Below, piece after piece: positions 43,017 to 52,557 of a stretch of DNA of 64,000 bases. This DNA is from JAXMHB01 sp046346965. Lineage in GTDB: Bacteria > Pseudomonadota > Gammaproteobacteria > Xanthomonadales > SZUA-5. Both the position numbers and the translations under genes were made by a program. Every line of letters begins with the position of its first letter. Positions within the stretch are counted from its first letter, which is position 1. The notes under the pieces are model-generated. The model had not been told where the DNA came from. It did not search any database and was given only the letters and a program-made list of their open reading frames with translations. The DNA lies in assembly GCA_046346965.1 (NCBI GenBank), contig JAXMHB010000004.1, forward strand, positions 124,001 through 188,000, read 5' to 3'.

Positions 43017-46000
43017 CTACTCGAAGCCACTGGCGTACACGGGATCGCTGACCACCACGGTCAGCGGTCCGGCCGATCCAGCCACGTAGGTGGCGTCGCC
43101 GCTGTACTCGGCACTGATCAGGTAGCCGCCGGGCGTGGCAAAGCTGGTGGTGCAGAGCGCCACGCCGGCGCTGATCGGCAGCCCTGCGCAGCCGGCGATC
43201 AGCTGTCCATCGGCACGGAAACTGACGGTGCCAGTGGGCGTTCCAAAGCCGCCGCTGAGTTGCAGGCGCAGGGATAGCGGCCGGGTTGGCCCGGCGATCG
43301 GCGGTGTCGCGCTGAGGGACAGCGTTGCCACCGTGCTGCTGATGGTTTGCGTCAGCGCGTTGGATGACGGGCTGGGCAGATGATTGCCATCGCCCAGGTA
43401 CACGGCCGTCAGCGTGTGCACGCCGGCGGCGAAGTTGGTCAGGGACAGCGTGACGCTGCCATTGAATAGCGTAGGCCGCAGGATCTCCACGCCCCCATCG
43501 CGCAGACTGATCTGACCGGTCACAGTGGTGCCGAACTGGGCCGTCACGTCGACGCGCACGTTCACGGGCGTTCCTACCGGTACGGTCGCTGGCGACAGCG
43601 GAACCAGCGTTGCGCTGGTATTGGCCTGTGTCACCGTCTGCGTCAGCGTGTTAGTGGTCGCGGGCGCGTAAATGGCGTCGCCCAGGTAACTGGCCTGCAG
43701 CACGTTGCTTCCGACCGGCAGCAACGGCACGTTCAACGTGGCCACGCCGGCGCCATTGAGCGTGCCAGTGTCCACCAGGGTGGCGCCGTTGCGCAGCTCC
43801 ACCGTGCCGGTCACCGGCGCGCCGTCGCCCTCGACACCGCCGCTAACCTGGACCGAGTAGCTCAGCGCCTGACCATAGCTGGACGGGTTGTTTCCGGTGA
43901 ACAAGGCCGCGCTGCTGCTGGCGCGGGCCACCAATCGCGCCAGCGCCAGCGTATCGAGCGCATCGCCGGCGACCACGATGCGCTGCGCCGGATCGATCAG
44001 AACGGCGTCGGCGCTGGAGTCGCGCTCCAGACCGATCGAATACACCTTGCGACCCAGGTCAGCGAACTGCAGATCATTGATGCCATTGGCAAACACGCGC
44101 CACAGCGTAAGCTCCCGAAATGCCGGCGGATTGCCCGATGGCCGCGAGATGCCGGCTGCCAGCACCCGCGTGGGCGTGTCAAAGCTGAGGGCTAGCACCT
44201 CGCTGTAGGCCTCGCTCAACAGATCGGCGTTGAAATCGAAGCTGCCGTTGGCTGAGAGACGCAGCAGCGCCGGCCGCACCGGGTTGCCGTAGCCGCCACC
44301 CAGAAAGAGCTTGCCGTCGCTGCCCACCAGCAGCGCGTTCAAGCGTGCGTTGCCGCTGATGGCCGGATGCGCCGCACGCCCCGCGCTGCCAAAGCTGGCG
44401 TCGGGCACGCCGTTGGCGTCCCAGCGCAGCGCAAGAAAGCGCGCCGGCGATAGTCCATCGGTACCTGCCGCGTAGATCTGGGAGCCGCTCAGCGCGATGC
44501 GTCGCCCGCTGGCGCTGGCACCGCTATCGCCGCCAAAGTTGGCGACGCCACCGACGCCAAAGCCGGTGTCCAATGCGCCGTTCGCCGTCAGCCTGGCGAT
44601 GAAGCCTTGGCGCCCGCTGTCGCTGCCACGGGTGCCAACGATCAACAATCGGCCGTTGCTGTCGAGCACCAGATCCTCGCCACCGTGCTCCTCGCCAAGG
44701 TCAAAGCTGGCGACGCCGCCGCTGCCAAAACCGGCGTCCAGCGCGCCCGCCAGATTGAGGCGCACGACGGTGCTGCGACGCGTGCCGTTGACCACGCTTT
44801 CGCCCACGGCGTGGATCGCCGCGAGGCTGCTGGACACGGCCTGCAGGCGACTGTCGCCGCTGCCGAGCGGCAAGAGCACCCGCCCGCCGCTGCCAAAGGC
44901 CGGATCGAGCGCACCATCGCTGAGATAGCGCGCCAGCACGGCCACCACTCGGCCGGTTTCGATGCGCGCTTCACCGGCCACCAGCAGTTTGCCGTCGCTC
45001 TGGCGGACCAGCGCACGGCCACGCGAGCCTAGTTCGCCGACGTCGATCAATCGACTACCCGCATTGCCGAAGCTGGCGTCCGGGACGCCGGTGTCGCTGA
45101 GCCGCAAGGCCGCCAGTTCACCCAGTCCATTGCTGCCAGTGGCACTGACGGCCAGCGTCAGCGGCACCGGGGGCGCCAGGTACGGCGATTGTGTGATGGC
45201 AAAGGGCACGGTCGCGCCGCTGCCGACAGCGTAGCGGCCGATGCCGGCGCTGCCGAAGCTCAAGTCGAGCTGACCGTCGCGGCCGAGTTTGACCACCCCG
45301 GTGTGCTCCTGCGTGAAACCCGCAGAGGGCGCGAGTTCGCCGCTCAAGTAGTAGTGCGTTTCCTGAAAGTTGCTGGAGTTCGGAATCGGTTCCCAGGCAA
45401 AGCCAAGCACGCCGCCCAGGTCCAGGCTGCTGCCCAGATCGATCACTCGCGTGCCGGGCGGGTTGCCCACGGTGACGCTGCCAAAGGTGGAATCGAGGCA
45501 GCCGGCATTGACCGTCCCGGGATACAAGGCGTCGCAGCCGCTGCTAAAGAACACGTGCTTGGAGATCGCCAGATCGAAATCCCCGCCGACGTCGGTGTAT
45601 CCGCCGACCAGATAGCGATTGCCGCGCGCCTCATAGACGATGCTGCGCGCCTCGCTCGTGGTGCCGGCGCCAAAGTTGACGCTGACATAGCCGCGCTGGG
45701 CCGGCGGCGCAGTTGGATTGCCTAGACGGGTTGCCAGCTCGCCGGTATCGGAGCGCCAGCCGGTGATCAGAAAGTCCGACCCATCGGCCCGCCCCAGGCG
45801 TCCGACGGCATAGATCTCGAAGCCCTCGCCGTAGTAGAGGCCGCGGATGCTGGTGGCAGGGGATGCAGGCGGGTCCAGGCGCGCCATGCCACCGTTGGCG
45901 TAGCTGCTGACCGGCGCGCCGCTCTCGTCGAGGGCCACCAGCGTCGCCAGCAGCTTGCCGTTGCCGTTGATGCTGGTGCCGCCGGCAAAGATGCGATAGC

Positions 46001-46529
46001 CATTGCCGTTGATCGAGCCGACCGCGATGGCGCTGAACTGCAGATTGTTGACGCCCGGTCCGAAGTCACTGGCGCGCAGCCGGCGCACGCCGGCGCTGCC
46101 AAAGCTGGCATCGGGTGTGCCGTTGGGGTTGAGGCGCGCCACATAGGCCAGCGGGCCGTCGCGGTCACTGGCGGCGCCTGCCAGCAGCAAGCGCCCACTG
46201 GAATCCAAGGCCACCGCACTGGCCTCGTTGCTGCCGGCGCTGGCCTGCAGCGTCAGCATGCCGCCACTGGCGTAGCTGCTGTCCAGTTGTCCGCTTGGCG
46301 TCAGGCGCGCGATGGCGCTGTCGTAGCGCCCGGCACCGCCAGCGCGCCCGACCAGATAGACCCGACCGCTGGCATCCGCCACGCTGGCGCTGGTGCGGTC
46401 ATCGCCGCCACGGAAGGGCGCCAGCGCGTAACCGGTGCCGGCAAGGCTCGTATCGGGCACCACCGGCAGCGCACCGGCGCCCGCGGCCCAGCCCAGCGCG
46501 CACAGCGCCAGCCAGTGCTTGAATGCCAT
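43017..46529 (-). CDS. Large secreted delta-60-repeat / Ig-like protein with C-terminal YASGFE tag
   Basis: The 1170-residue protein has a signal peptide (MAFKHWLALCALGWAAGAGA). Residues 25 to about 850 contain about ten delta-60 units, each with a core like RLNPNGTPDASFGSAGV, expected to form a beta-propeller. From about 870 three Ig-like (Big_3_5-type) domains follow, with repeats such as GVHTLTAVYLGDGNHLPSPS. It ends SDPVYASGFE, a tag also seen on the 2584-3834 product. It is probably exported and exposed on the surface. GAGGA precedes the start. A winged-helix/TPR regulator gene lies 105 bp upstream. Confidence 0.88.
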   Translation of the reverse strand: MAFKHWLALCALGWAAGAGALPVVPDTSLAGTGYALAPFRGGDDRTSASVADASGRVYLVGRAGGAGRYDSAIARLTPSGQLDSSYASGGMLTLQASAGSNEASAVALDSSGRLLLAGAASDRDGPLAYVARLNPNGTPDASFGSAGVRRLRASDFGPGVNNLQFSAIAVGSINGNGYRIFAGGTSINGNGKLLATLVALDESGAPVSSYANGGMARLDPPASPATSIRGLYYGEGFEIYAVGRLGRADGSDFLITGWRSDTGELATRLGNPTAPPAQRGYVSVNFGAGTTSEARSIVYEARGNRYLVGGYTDVGGDFDLAISKHVFFSSGCDALYPGTVNAGCLDSTFGSVTVGNPPGTRVIDLGSSLDLGGVLGFAWEPIPNSSNFQETHYYLSGELAPSAGFTQEHTGVVKLGRDGQLDLSFGSAGIGRYAVGSGATVPFAITQSPYLAPPVPLTLAVSATGSNGLGELAALRLSDTGVPDASFGNAGSRLIDVGELGSRGRALVRQSDGKLLVAGEARIETGRVVAVLARYLSDGALDPAFGSGGRVLLPLGSGDSRLQAVSSSLAAIHAVGESVVNGTRRSTVVRLNLAGALDAGFGSGGVASFDLGEEHGGEDLVLDSNGRLLIVGTRGSDSGRQGFIARLTANGALDTGFGVGGVANFGGDSGASASGRRIALSGSQIYAAGTDGLSPARFLALRWDANGVPDASFGSAGRAAHPAISGNARLNALLVGSDGKLFLGGGYGNPVRPALLRLSANGSFDFNADLLSEAYSEVLALSFDTPTRVLAAGISRPSGNPPAFRELTLWRVFANGINDLQFADLGRKVYSIGLERDSSADAVLIDPAQRIVVAGDALDTLALARLVARASSSAALFTGNNPSSYGQALSYSVQVSGGVEGDGAPVTGTVELRNGATLVDTGTLNGAGVATLNVPLLPVGSNVLQASYLGDAIYAPATTNTLTQTVTQANTSATLVPLSPATVPVGTPVNVRVDVTAQFGTTVTGQISLRDGGVEILRPTLFNGSVTLSLTNFAAGVHTLTAVYLGDGNHLPSPSSNALTQTISSTVATLSLSATPPIAGPTRPLSLRLQLSGGFGTPTGTVSFRADGQLIAGCAGLPISAGVALCTTSFATPGGYLISAEYSGDATYVAGSAGPLTVVVSDPVYASGFE

Positions 46530-46634
46530 CAGCAGGTCCTCACAATCTGGGGACCTGGAGCCTGTGCGAGGCTGCGCCCAGCTACCTGATCGCCATCTGA
46601 TCAGCCGATGATCGACGAGTTATCGCTTGGTAGA

Positions 46635-48386
46635 TCAATGCCTTGCGCGCAAGGCCAGCCAGCGCGCCGAATGCCGCGACCAGACCGGATACGGCGGCTC
46701 CACTGGCAGTGGTGGTGCTTGCGCCGCATCCAGCAGATGCCCAAGCGCTTGCGCATGGGCCGCGTACAGGGTGGCCTCGATGCCCTCCCGTCGCGCCTGC
46801 GCCAGCGTGGCCGCGGCTGCAGCGTCCTCGCCGCGGCGGTAGGACTCGAGTGCCTGGCGCAGCGCCGGCAGGCCAGGAACTGCCTCTGCGCCGATTGCGC
46901 CCGCTGGGCACGCCGGCACGGTGGGCAAACGCCGCAACGCGGCCAGCGCCTCCACTTCCCAGCAGCCGCCGGGATAGGTCAGCGCCGGCACCATGGCTGC
47001 CGCGCGCGCCAGCATGGTCGCTGCATCTGCCGCCGCGGTTTGCGGTGCGCCCGCCTGCAGCAGCAGCAGATTGAAGCCCAGCATCGAGGTGGACGCCAGC
47101 GCGCCACGGGCCTCCAATGCCGCGAAATCCTGACTCGCCGCAGCTGCATCGCCGGCTTCGGTGGCGTACAGCGCCAGCAGCATATGCAGGCGGATCTGCG
47201 CGCGCTCACTGGGACCACTGGCGAGTGCCGCGCGTACCGCCTGATCGGCCGCCGTATAGTCAGCGCGTGCAGCGGCCAGGCGCGCGTCGATCTCGCCGCG
47301 CAGCGCGGCATCGAGTCGCGCGCGCAGCAACTGATACTGGCGTTCGGCCTCCTCAACCGCGCCGAGTGCCGCCAGATCGCCCAGCGCCACCGGGGCGTTG
47401 ACCAGATCCAGACCGTCCCAGTCGAGCGCCAGCAGTTCGGCCCGCGCCTCGTCCCGCGCGTTGCGGCCGAGCAGCGCATGCGCCTTGGCCAGACGCGTGG
47501 CCGGCACCGCGCCGTGCTCGCCGGCCATCAAGTTCAGCACAGCGAAGCTCTCCTCATCCGGCGGTTTGCGGTCGCGCTCCACCTGATGCAGCAGCAGGCG
47601 CAGGCGTTCCGCGGGACGATCACCCAGGCGCTCGCGCGCCAGCCCGGCCCAATGCGCCGACTCCGTGCCGTTGCCGCGCGCTTGTTCGATCCACGCCAGA
47701 TACAGCGGCGGCAGCGGACTTGCGGCATCGGCCTCATGCAGGATCTTCAGCAGCACCAGCGCTTCGTCGCGCTGGCCGGTCGCATCCAGCTGCAGAGCAC
47801 GCCGCAGCGCGTCGGCCGTGCTGGGCTTCTCGCTGGCCAGATCCGCCTCCAGCAATCCGGCGCCACCCGGCACCGGCGCCTGCGGATCAGTCTGCAGCGC
47901 GTACCACAGGCAGGCGCCGGCGACCAAGGGCAGCAGCCAGCGCCAGTAGCGCCAGCGCGCACTGCGCAGCGCCCTAGCTGCCGGCGCTGCCATCGGCTGC
48001 ACGGCCGTCGCCGGCGCGGGCGCCTCCATTTGCTGCGGCGGCGGCGCCACCTCTACCCGCTGCAGCGGCGCATCCAAGCGCAAGCCCACCTTGCGCACGG
48101 TGACGATGCAGGTGGCATAGGGCCCCAGCGCCTCGCGCAACTTGGCGGTTTGCTGGATCAGGGACTCGTCCGCCACGCTCTGCCGCGGCCACAGGCGCTC
48201 GAACAACTCGCGCCGCGACACCGCCCGCCCATGTTCCTCGCACAAGACCTGCAACAAGCGCAGCGCCAGGGGCTGCACCGGACGCTCCACGCCATCCACC
48301 AGCAGCCGGAAGGCCGCCGGATCGAAACACACGCCAGCGAACAGATAGCGCGTGCCAGCGTCAGACTCAGTAGGAAGCAACGACAC
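46635..48386 (-). CDS. ToxR-like winged-helix protein with one membrane helix and TPR-like periplasmic domain
   Basis: Residues 1-100 form an OmpR-type winged helix (FAGVCFDPAAFRLLVDGVER then LALRLLQVLCEEHGRAVSRR and SVADESLIQQTAKLREALG). A linker, one membrane helix (WRYWRWLLPLVAGACLWYAL) and a long helical repeat domain follow. This is the CadC/ToxR layout, in which a membrane-bound transcription factor senses outside the cell. The start is uncertain: I place it at the GTG at 48386, where the conserved domain begins; an ATG at 48599 would add 71 unconvincing residues. It is directly upstream of the 1170-residue secreted protein on the same strand. Confidence 0.8.
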   Translation of the reverse strand: MSLLPTESDAGTRYLFAGVCFDPAAFRLLVDGVERPVQPLALRLLQVLCEEHGRAVSRRELFERLWPRQSVADESLIQQTAKLREALGPYATCIVTVRKVGLRLDAPLQRVEVAPPPQQMEAPAPATAVQPMAAPAARALRSARWRYWRWLLPLVAGACLWYALQTDPQAPVPGGAGLLEADLASEKPSTADALRRALQLDATGQRDEALVLLKILHEADAASPLPPLYLAWIEQARGNGTESAHWAGLARERLGDRPAERLRLLLHQVERDRKPPDEESFAVLNLMAGEHGAVPATRLAKAHALLGRNARDEARAELLALDWDGLDLVNAPVALGDLAALGAVEEAERQYQLLRARLDAALRGEIDARLAAARADYTAADQAVRAALASGPSERAQIRLHMLLALYATEAGDAAAASQDFAALEARGALASTSMLGFNLLLLQAGAPQTAAADAATMLARAAAMVPALTYPGGCWEVEALAALRRLPTVPACPAGAIGAEAVPGLPALRQALESYRRGEDAAAAATLAQARREGIEATLYAAHAQALGHLLDAAQAPPLPVEPPYPVWSRHSARWLALRARH

Positions 48387-48635
48387 GCTTGTCAGCTCGC
48401 AGGGATCGCCCAGGCGCCAGACGATAGCCTGCTCGCCCAGACCTGGGCGGATTGTGGGGAGTTGAGTGGCATCGCGCGGACACGCCCATCGCGCCGGCGG
48501 CTCGGTCTTCCGTGCCCTTGTCGCACGGTCGCCAAGATTGTCATCGCTGGAGACCTTGCTGTCTCTCTCGCACGCACGGAAACTCTGGGTGGTATCCAAC
48601 CCTCATACGTAAGTAGACAACCACGAGGTGATCGA

Positions 48636-49010
48636 ATGCTGCTGGCGCTAGTCGCTGCCCTTGGATTCATGACGACGCCCGGGCGCGAGCAGAATGTGCT
48701 CGGCACCCTTTATTTTGGTCCCGAATCCATGCTCTTTGTAGCGTGTGGCGCGAAGGAATACCTGTGGTTGAACGGTCAGATTCTGAAATCGCCCGAATGG
48801 AGCGCGGTGCAGTACGTGCTGGATGCCCAACCACGCTGTGATTTGGATACGATGCCGTGTACGCCGCAGAGAGTCATCGTCGCTGGCATGGCTCGAATCA
48901 GCCAAGCGGGGACGTACGGTCATCTCGGTCACTACACGCGCGAAGTCACCTTCCTGACGATTCAGATTGGTTCGCAGAATGCTCTAGAAGCGTGCGAGAA
49001 CGATACTTGA
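48636..49010 (+). CDS. Small exported hypothetical protein, low GC
   Basis: The 124-residue product starts MLLALVAALGFMTTPGREQ and has GAGGTG at 48625-48630. A single hydrophobic N-terminal segment suggests export. The mature chain is strand-like with cysteines (VACGAKEYLW, PRCDLDTMPCTPQRV). Composition is less GC-rich than the neighbouring genes. The family was not recognised. Confidence 0.7.
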   Translation: MLLALVAALGFMTTPGREQNVLGTLYFGPESMLFVACGAKEYLWLNGQILKSPEWSAVQYVLDAQPRCDLDTMPCTPQRVIVAGMARISQAGTYGHLGHYTREVTFLTIQIGSQNALEACENDT

Positions 49011-49096
49011 TCCGTTTGCCAGTTCAGACCCCGATAGCCAACGATCCCGGAGCTTTTGGGTGCGAACGCCGTAGGCTAACTTCGAGACCGCCACCA

Positions 49097-49510
49097 ATGC
49101 CAAGTCGCCGCACAGCTGTACGCCCTGATTCCGCCGATACCCCCGTGGCGGCGTTCATGAGCACCCTGGACCATCCGCATACAATCGGCATTGAAGCTTT
49201 GCGCCATGCCATCCTGGGTGCCGATCCGCGGATCACTGAAGAAATCAAGTGGAATGCGCCCAGCTTCAAGGTGCTGGACCACTTCCTGACCTTCAAGCTC
49301 TATCCGCCCAAGCACATTCAATTGATCTTCCACGTGGGTGCCAAGCCGCTTGCACACCCACGCACCTTCCGTCTGGATTTGCCGGCGACCATCGTCCAGT
49401 GGGCCGCCCCGGATCGCTGCGTGCTGACCATCGCCGATTCCGAGCACGCACAGGCCTTGGCGCCGGTGGTGGCACAGGCCGCCCGCGATTGGCTGAGCCA
49501 GCTCGACTAG
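49097..49510 (+). CDS. DUF1801 family protein
   Basis: The 137-residue product has the YdhG-like DUF1801 pattern: VAAFMSTLDHPHTIGIEALR, ITEEIKWNAPSFKV, FLTFKLYPPKHIQLIFHVG and RTFRLDLPA. The family is widespread, small, cytoplasmic and of unknown function. The start is the ATG at 49097, where the family homology begins. Confidence 0.88.
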   Translation: MPSRRTAVRPDSADTPVAAFMSTLDHPHTIGIEALRHAILGADPRITEEIKWNAPSFKVLDHFLTFKLYPPKHIQLIFHVGAKPLAHPRTFRLDLPATIVQWAAPDRCVLTIADSEHAQALAPVVAQAARDWLSQLD

Positions 49511-49528
49511 TCGCGCCCGCGGTCGCCC

Positions 49529-52399
49529 TCAGGGCACCCAGCGCGCGATGTAGAGATCGGTATCGCGTTGGCCAGGTTGGTTGGCGCGATTGCTGGCGAA
49601 GACCAGCCAGCGGCCGTCGGGCGAGAACATCGGGAAGCCGTCGAAGCCGGGCGCCGTGGTGATGCGGGTTTTCTTGCCCGCCCAGCTGACGAACCAGAGA
49701 TCGAATTCGCGCGGATTGGCGCCGACGTTGCTGGCGTAGAGCACGCCACGGCCGTCGGGCGTTGGGTATGGGGCGAAGCTGCCGACGCCGTCATGCGTCA
49801 ACTGGCGACGGTTGCGGCCATCGGCGTCCATCACAAAAATCTCCAGATCGGTCGGTCGCACCAGTCCCTGTTTGAGCAGCGACTGGTAGTCGGCCAATGC
49901 CTGCCCGGTCGGACGGGAGGCGCGCCAGACGATGCGCGTGCAGTCGGGGGTGAAGAAGGCGCCGCCGTCGTAACCGGGTGTGGCGGTGAGTTGGCGAATA
50001 CCGGTGCCGTCGGCGTTGGCCACGTACAGGTCCAGATCACCGTTGCGGGTGCTGGTGTAGAGAATGCGGCCGTCCTTGAAGCACTGCGTGGCTTCGGCGT
50101 CGTAGCCGGGTGAGGCCAGCAGCGGGCGCACCTGGCCCTGGGCGTCGCGACGGACAATGTCAAAGCTGTCGTAGATGGCCCAAACGTAGCCCTGGCTGTA
50201 GTCGGGCTTGGCCGGGCAGGCGGGGCCGGCGGCCTCGGTGGTCGCGTAGATCAGCCCGTCGCCCTTGGGATAGTCGAGGTAACCGCAAGTGGTGCGGCCT
50301 TTGCCACTGGAGGCCAGCGTTACTTGGCCCGTCACCAGATCAAGCAGGTACTGAGCGTCGCACTCGCCGCCGGGCGGCGTGCGCTGGAAACTGAGCGTGC
50401 GTCCGTCCGGTCCCCAGTAGGCCTCGGCATTGTCGCCGCCGAAGGTGAGCCGGCGCAGATCGGCCAGATGCGGCTCGTCCGCGCGCATCAGCTCGGGTAC
50501 GGCATGACCTGCCGTGGGCACGAAGTCACCGGCCGGTGCGGGGTCGTGGCCGACCTCGAAACTGGCATGAGCGGTAGCGGCGGCGGGCGCGGCATGGGCC
50601 GAGGCGGCGGCGTCGGCGCCGCGCTGCGACAGCGTCGCCCGCAGCGTGAGCTTCTGGCCCGCGCGCAGCACGATGACTTCGATGCTGTCGCCCGGACGGT
50701 GCTCGCGCAGCACATAAGTCATGTCGTAGAGATTCTGGATCTCGACGCCGGCCATGCCGACGATGACATCGCCTTTGCGCACACCGGCGAGTTCGGCCGG
50801 ACTGCCGGGACGCACGTCCGACAACTTGACGCCACCGGTGCTGGCACTCATCGCGGTGTAGTCAGGCACGGAACCGAAATAGGCGCCGTAACCGCGGCTG
50901 TCGCCGGCATCCGGCGCGCTCGCGGTGGTGCGCACATAGGGCAGGCGCTCGCCGGCGCGGGCGCCGTCGGCCAGCGCTGCGGTCAGCTGGATCACCGCAG
51001 CGCCGCCTTCGTTGTTCAAGAGATCCACGTCGTCCTCCGGCGTGTGGTACTGCTCATGCGCGCCGGTAAACAGGTGCACCACCGGCACACCAGCGGCATA
51101 GAAGCTGGAGTGATCGCTGGGGCCGTAGCCGTCGCCGCCGGCCTTGATTTTGAGCGCCGGTTGGGCGACACCCGCACGCTCGATCAGTGCGGCCCAGCCG
51201 GTGGAGCTATCGCTGCCGAGGATGCTGAGCGTCTGCTCGCGCAGGCGGCCGACCATGTCGAGATTGATCATCGCCGCGACCTGCTCCACCGCCACCGGTG
51301 GGTGGGCGACAAACCAACTGCTGCCGCCGAGGCCGATTTCTTCGGCCGAGAAGGCGATCACCAGCAACTGGCGCTGGTCGGCGGGTGTTTCCGCGCCACG
51401 TAGCGCACGCGCCGCGCACAGGATGCCGGCGACGCCGGAGGCGTTGTCGTCTGCCCCGTTGTGGATGGCACGCACATCCGGCTTGAAGCTGCCCGGGCCG
51501 CCGTGGCCCAGATGGTCATAGTGCGCGCCAAGCACGACCACTTCATCCGCCAGCGCCCCGCGGCCGGGCAACAGGCCGATCACATTTTGCGTCTTTGCCT
51601 CAAACGGGCGCACCTCGACGCGGCCCTGGACCGACACACCGCTCAATGCTTGCGAGGCCGGGCGGTAGCTGCGGTCGATTTCGGCCTGGCGCTCGCTCAG
51701 CCCCGCCCCTGCCCTGCGCAACCAGGCATCGGCCTGGGCGCGCGTCACCTGCAGTACCGGCAGACCAGCGCCGGATTGCGGACCTTGTGTCTTCAGCGGC
51801 GGCAGCTTGTCGGGCTCGTCGGGTGATTGCGCCGGGCTGACCAGAATCAGCGCGGCGGCGCCCAATTCCCGGGCGACGATGGCCTTGGCGCGCAAATCGC
51901 TGTAGCGCGAAGCGCGCTTGCCCTCGAAGGGCGATTTCTCGTCGGCCTCGCCGGGCTCGTAGCGCATCGCGAGCACCACTTTGCCGCGCACATCGAGGCC
52001 AGCGTAGTCATCGTAGTTCAAATCCGGGGCGCGAATGCCATAGCCGGCGTACACCAATTCGCCGGCAAAGGCGCCGGAGCCGGAAAAGCCGAGCGGCGTC
52101 CAGTCGGCACCGGGCGCACGGCCTTCGAGTTGATTGTCGGCGTCCAGGCTGACGCCGATGACGGCATCGAAGCGCTGCAGTCGGCCCGCGGAGGGGGCGG
52201 CCAGACCGATGTCATCCATCCAGGCGGCGATGACTTCGGCGGCGGCGTCATTGCCTGGTGTGCCGGTGCCGCGGCCCTCGAAGCGATCCGCCGCCAGCGT
52301 GCGCGTGACCTCGACAAAGCAGGCTTGCGGGTCGGCGGGCAAGCTGGCGGCAGAAGCCAGCGACGACAGGGCCCACAAGCCCGGCAGCAAGGAACGCAT
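49529..52399 (-). CDS. Secreted M28-family aminopeptidase with PA, PDZ and TolB-like propeller domains
   Basis: The 956-residue protein has a signal peptide (MRSLLPGLWALSSLASAASL). A protease-associated insert (around 110-240) precedes the M28 metallopeptidase core with zinc ligands in VLGAHYDHLGHG, IHNGADDNASG, AFSAEEIGLG, INLDMVGR and HEQYHTPEDD. A PDZ domain follows (GGVKLSDVRPGSPAELAGVR, trimmed), then WD40-like TolB repeats from about residue 660 (LYVANADGTGIRQLTATPGY, FPMFSPDGRWLVFASN). The combination is large for the family. It probably degrades peptides outside the cell and may feed the TonB receptors encoded just upstream on the same strand. Confidence 0.92.
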   Translation of the reverse strand: MRSLLPGLWALSSLASAASLPADPQACFVEVTRTLAADRFEGRGTGTPGNDAAAEVIAAWMDDIGLAAPSAGRLQRFDAVIGVSLDADNQLEGRAPGADWTPLGFSGSGAFAGELVYAGYGIRAPDLNYDDYAGLDVRGKVVLAMRYEPGEADEKSPFEGKRASRYSDLRAKAIVARELGAAALILVSPAQSPDEPDKLPPLKTQGPQSGAGLPVLQVTRAQADAWLRRAGAGLSERQAEIDRSYRPASQALSGVSVQGRVEVRPFEAKTQNVIGLLPGRGALADEVVVLGAHYDHLGHGGPGSFKPDVRAIHNGADDNASGVAGILCAARALRGAETPADQRQLLVIAFSAEEIGLGGSSWFVAHPPVAVEQVAAMINLDMVGRLREQTLSILGSDSSTGWAALIERAGVAQPALKIKAGGDGYGPSDHSSFYAAGVPVVHLFTGAHEQYHTPEDDVDLLNNEGGAAVIQLTAALADGARAGERLPYVRTTASAPDAGDSRGYGAYFGSVPDYTAMSASTGGVKLSDVRPGSPAELAGVRKGDVIVGMAGVEIQNLYDMTYVLREHRPGDSIEVIVLRAGQKLTLRATLSQRGADAAASAHAAPAAATAHASFEVGHDPAPAGDFVPTAGHAVPELMRADEPHLADLRRLTFGGDNAEAYWGPDGRTLSFQRTPPGGECDAQYLLDLVTGQVTLASSGKGRTTCGYLDYPKGDGLIYATTEAAGPACPAKPDYSQGYVWAIYDSFDIVRRDAQGQVRPLLASPGYDAEATQCFKDGRILYTSTRNGDLDLYVANADGTGIRQLTATPGYDGGAFFTPDCTRIVWRASRPTGQALADYQSLLKQGLVRPTDLEIFVMDADGRNRRQLTHDGVGSFAPYPTPDGRGVLYASNVGANPREFDLWFVSWAGKKTRITTAPGFDGFPMFSPDGRWLVFASNRANQPGQRDTDLYIARWVP

Positions 52400-52557
52400 A
52401 GCAGATCCTCAGAGTACGAAAACAGCGGGGGAGCATCGCAGCTCAAACCGGCGGGATCTTGATCTGACGCCGGCGCGGCCTGCGGATACCGTCAAAAAGC
52501 AGCTGGCCCGAAGGACCGAGCCGGCTGCGGGTGCATCCAGTGTGCGGATGCGGTGCC

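Noticed and set aside
42754..43051. Short frames in the repeat block with repeated HACYR-like words
   Set aside because: The repetition comes from the DNA repeat itself, and no frame has a credible start site.
46608..48635. Upstream part of an 800-codon plus-strand frame
   Set aside because: Only the end, from 48636, has a ribosome-binding site and looks like protein; the rest is antisense to the ToxR-like regulator.
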